Assembly: GCA_049615605.1 (NCBI GenBank)
Contig: JBMZFW010000014.1
Location: 1-24,966, forward strand
Origin: JAQWUY01 sp049615605
GTDB taxonomy: Bacteria > Pseudomonadota > Alphaproteobacteria > JAQWUY01
Length of the DNA stretch: 24,966 nucleotides
Reading direction: 5' to 3'
Numbering within the stretch: the stretch's first letter is position 1; each line of letters opens with the position of its first letter. Of this stretch, positions 24,775 to 24,966 are shown piece after piece. Both the position numbers and the translations under genes were made by a program. Under the pieces are notes generated by a model. It searched no databases, was not told the DNA's origin, and saw only the letters and a program-made list of their open reading frames with translations.

Positions 24775-24790
24775 CAATAAAATTGATTAT
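24775..24790 (-). repeat. Inverted 16-bp copy of the repeat core overlapping the xerC stop
   Basis: Read on the minus strand this is ATAATCAATTTTATTG, identical to 24580-24595 and 24686-24701. The first four bases include part of the xerC TAA stop (24787-24789). The core has the form ATAA-N6-TTAT, reminiscent of the centre of dif sites. Confidence 0.85.
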
Positions 24791-24966
24791 TTGCCTTTTG
24801 GGTGGGATTTCTTGAACTGCTCTATAAGATAGCTTGTGTCTACTTTTGTATATCGTTGGGTGGTTGATAGGTTTTCGTGTCCTAACAATTCTTGGATTGT
24901 TCGCAGGTCGCCACCTGCTTGTAATAATGATGTGGCGTATGAATGTCTTAGGGCGTGTGGGGTTGT
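24787..24966 (-). CDS. xerC: Tyrosine recombinase, XerC-like (C-terminal part, runs off the right edge)
   Basis: The visible 59 C-terminal residues contain the catalytic box HALRHSYATSLLQAGGDLR (His and Arg of the H-x-x-R motif), LGHENLSTTQ with the second His, and RYTKVDTSYL with the nucleophile Tyr. The tail ends KKSHPKGK. This matches the XerC/XerD family. The LSTTQRYTKVD pattern favours XerC over XerD, and a separate XerD gene is present at 10230-11165. The 5' part, including the catalytic Arg and Lys of the first boxes, lies outside the window. The stop codon overlaps the inverted repeat core. Proximity to lpdA resembles other Alphaproteobacteria, suggesting the housekeeping XerC rather than an element integrase. 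Confidence 0.85.
   Translation of the reverse strand, partial: TTPHALRHSYATSLLQAGGDLRTIQELLGHENLSTTQRYTKVDTSYLIEQFKKSHPKGK

Noticed and set aside
24541..24966. Integron-like attC array beside an integrase
   Set aside because: No cassettes or coding frames lie between repeats, the recombinase end looks like housekeeping XerC, and its lpdA neighbourhood fits standard synteny.

Overview
The window looks like a piece of a compact, AT-rich alphaproteobacterial chromosome. I infer this from gene content and order, not from a search. The neighbour sets rsmE-gshA beside a divergent ubiA, aroK-aroB-CNNM/CorC, xerD near accA, hisZ-purA, and lpdA near a Xer recombinase are all ones I associate with Alphaproteobacteria. 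The plant/alphaproteobacterial type of glutamate-cysteine ligase fits too. Low G+C, short intergenic gaps and many overlapping or coupled gene ends suggest a reduced, possibly host-associated lineage. Nearly every large gene is a recognisable housekeeping gene. I see no CRISPR array, transposase, prophage or toxin/defence island.

Layout from the left. Positions 1-110 hold the start of an unrecognised membrane protein running off the edge (minus). Next come tRNA-Thr(UGU) (plus) with its terminator and a long imperfect palindrome, facing tRNA-Leu(CAA) (minus). A minus-strand block follows, in transcription order DASS/SLC13-like transporter, MarC-family protein, hisZ, purA, tRNA-Leu. On the plus strand, a Sua5/TsaC-type threonylcarbamoyl-AMP synthase gene is joined to a class I aminotransferase gene. 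The minus strand from 13250 down to 7678 then carries, in transcription order, a 39-codon membrane microprotein, a large exported protein of unknown role, xerD, accA, zapE and a small membrane protein.

The plus strand from 13369 holds aroK-aroB-CNNM/CorC with overlapping ends, and aroK may be leaderless. The minus strand then carries thrC plus a methyltransferase gene. It continues with a lysine-rich histone H1-like protein that ends in a hydrophobic tail, then rsmE-gshA. The plus strand finishes with ubiA, lpdA and an EamA/DMT transporter. The space between that transporter and the 3' end of a minus-strand xerC-like gene holds two identical 106-bp tandem repeats with hairpins, a partial third copy, and a 16-bp inverted copy overlapping the xerC stop codon.

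Functionally, the genes cover purine and histidine supply (purA, hisZ), fatty acid initiation (accA), chorismate (aroK, aroB), threonine (thrC), glutathione (gshA), ubiquinone (ubiA) and 2-oxoacid dehydrogenases (lpdA). They also cover tRNA and rRNA modification (Sua5/TsaC, rsmE), division (zapE) and chromosome dimer resolution (xerD, xerC-like). Ubiquinone, glutathione and lipoamide dehydrogenase together suggest a respiring organism that keeps substantial biosynthesis. The least explained items are the tail-anchored H1-like protein, the 106-bp repeat array against xerC, the palindrome between the tRNAs, the 39-aa microprotein, and the exported protein coupled to xerD.
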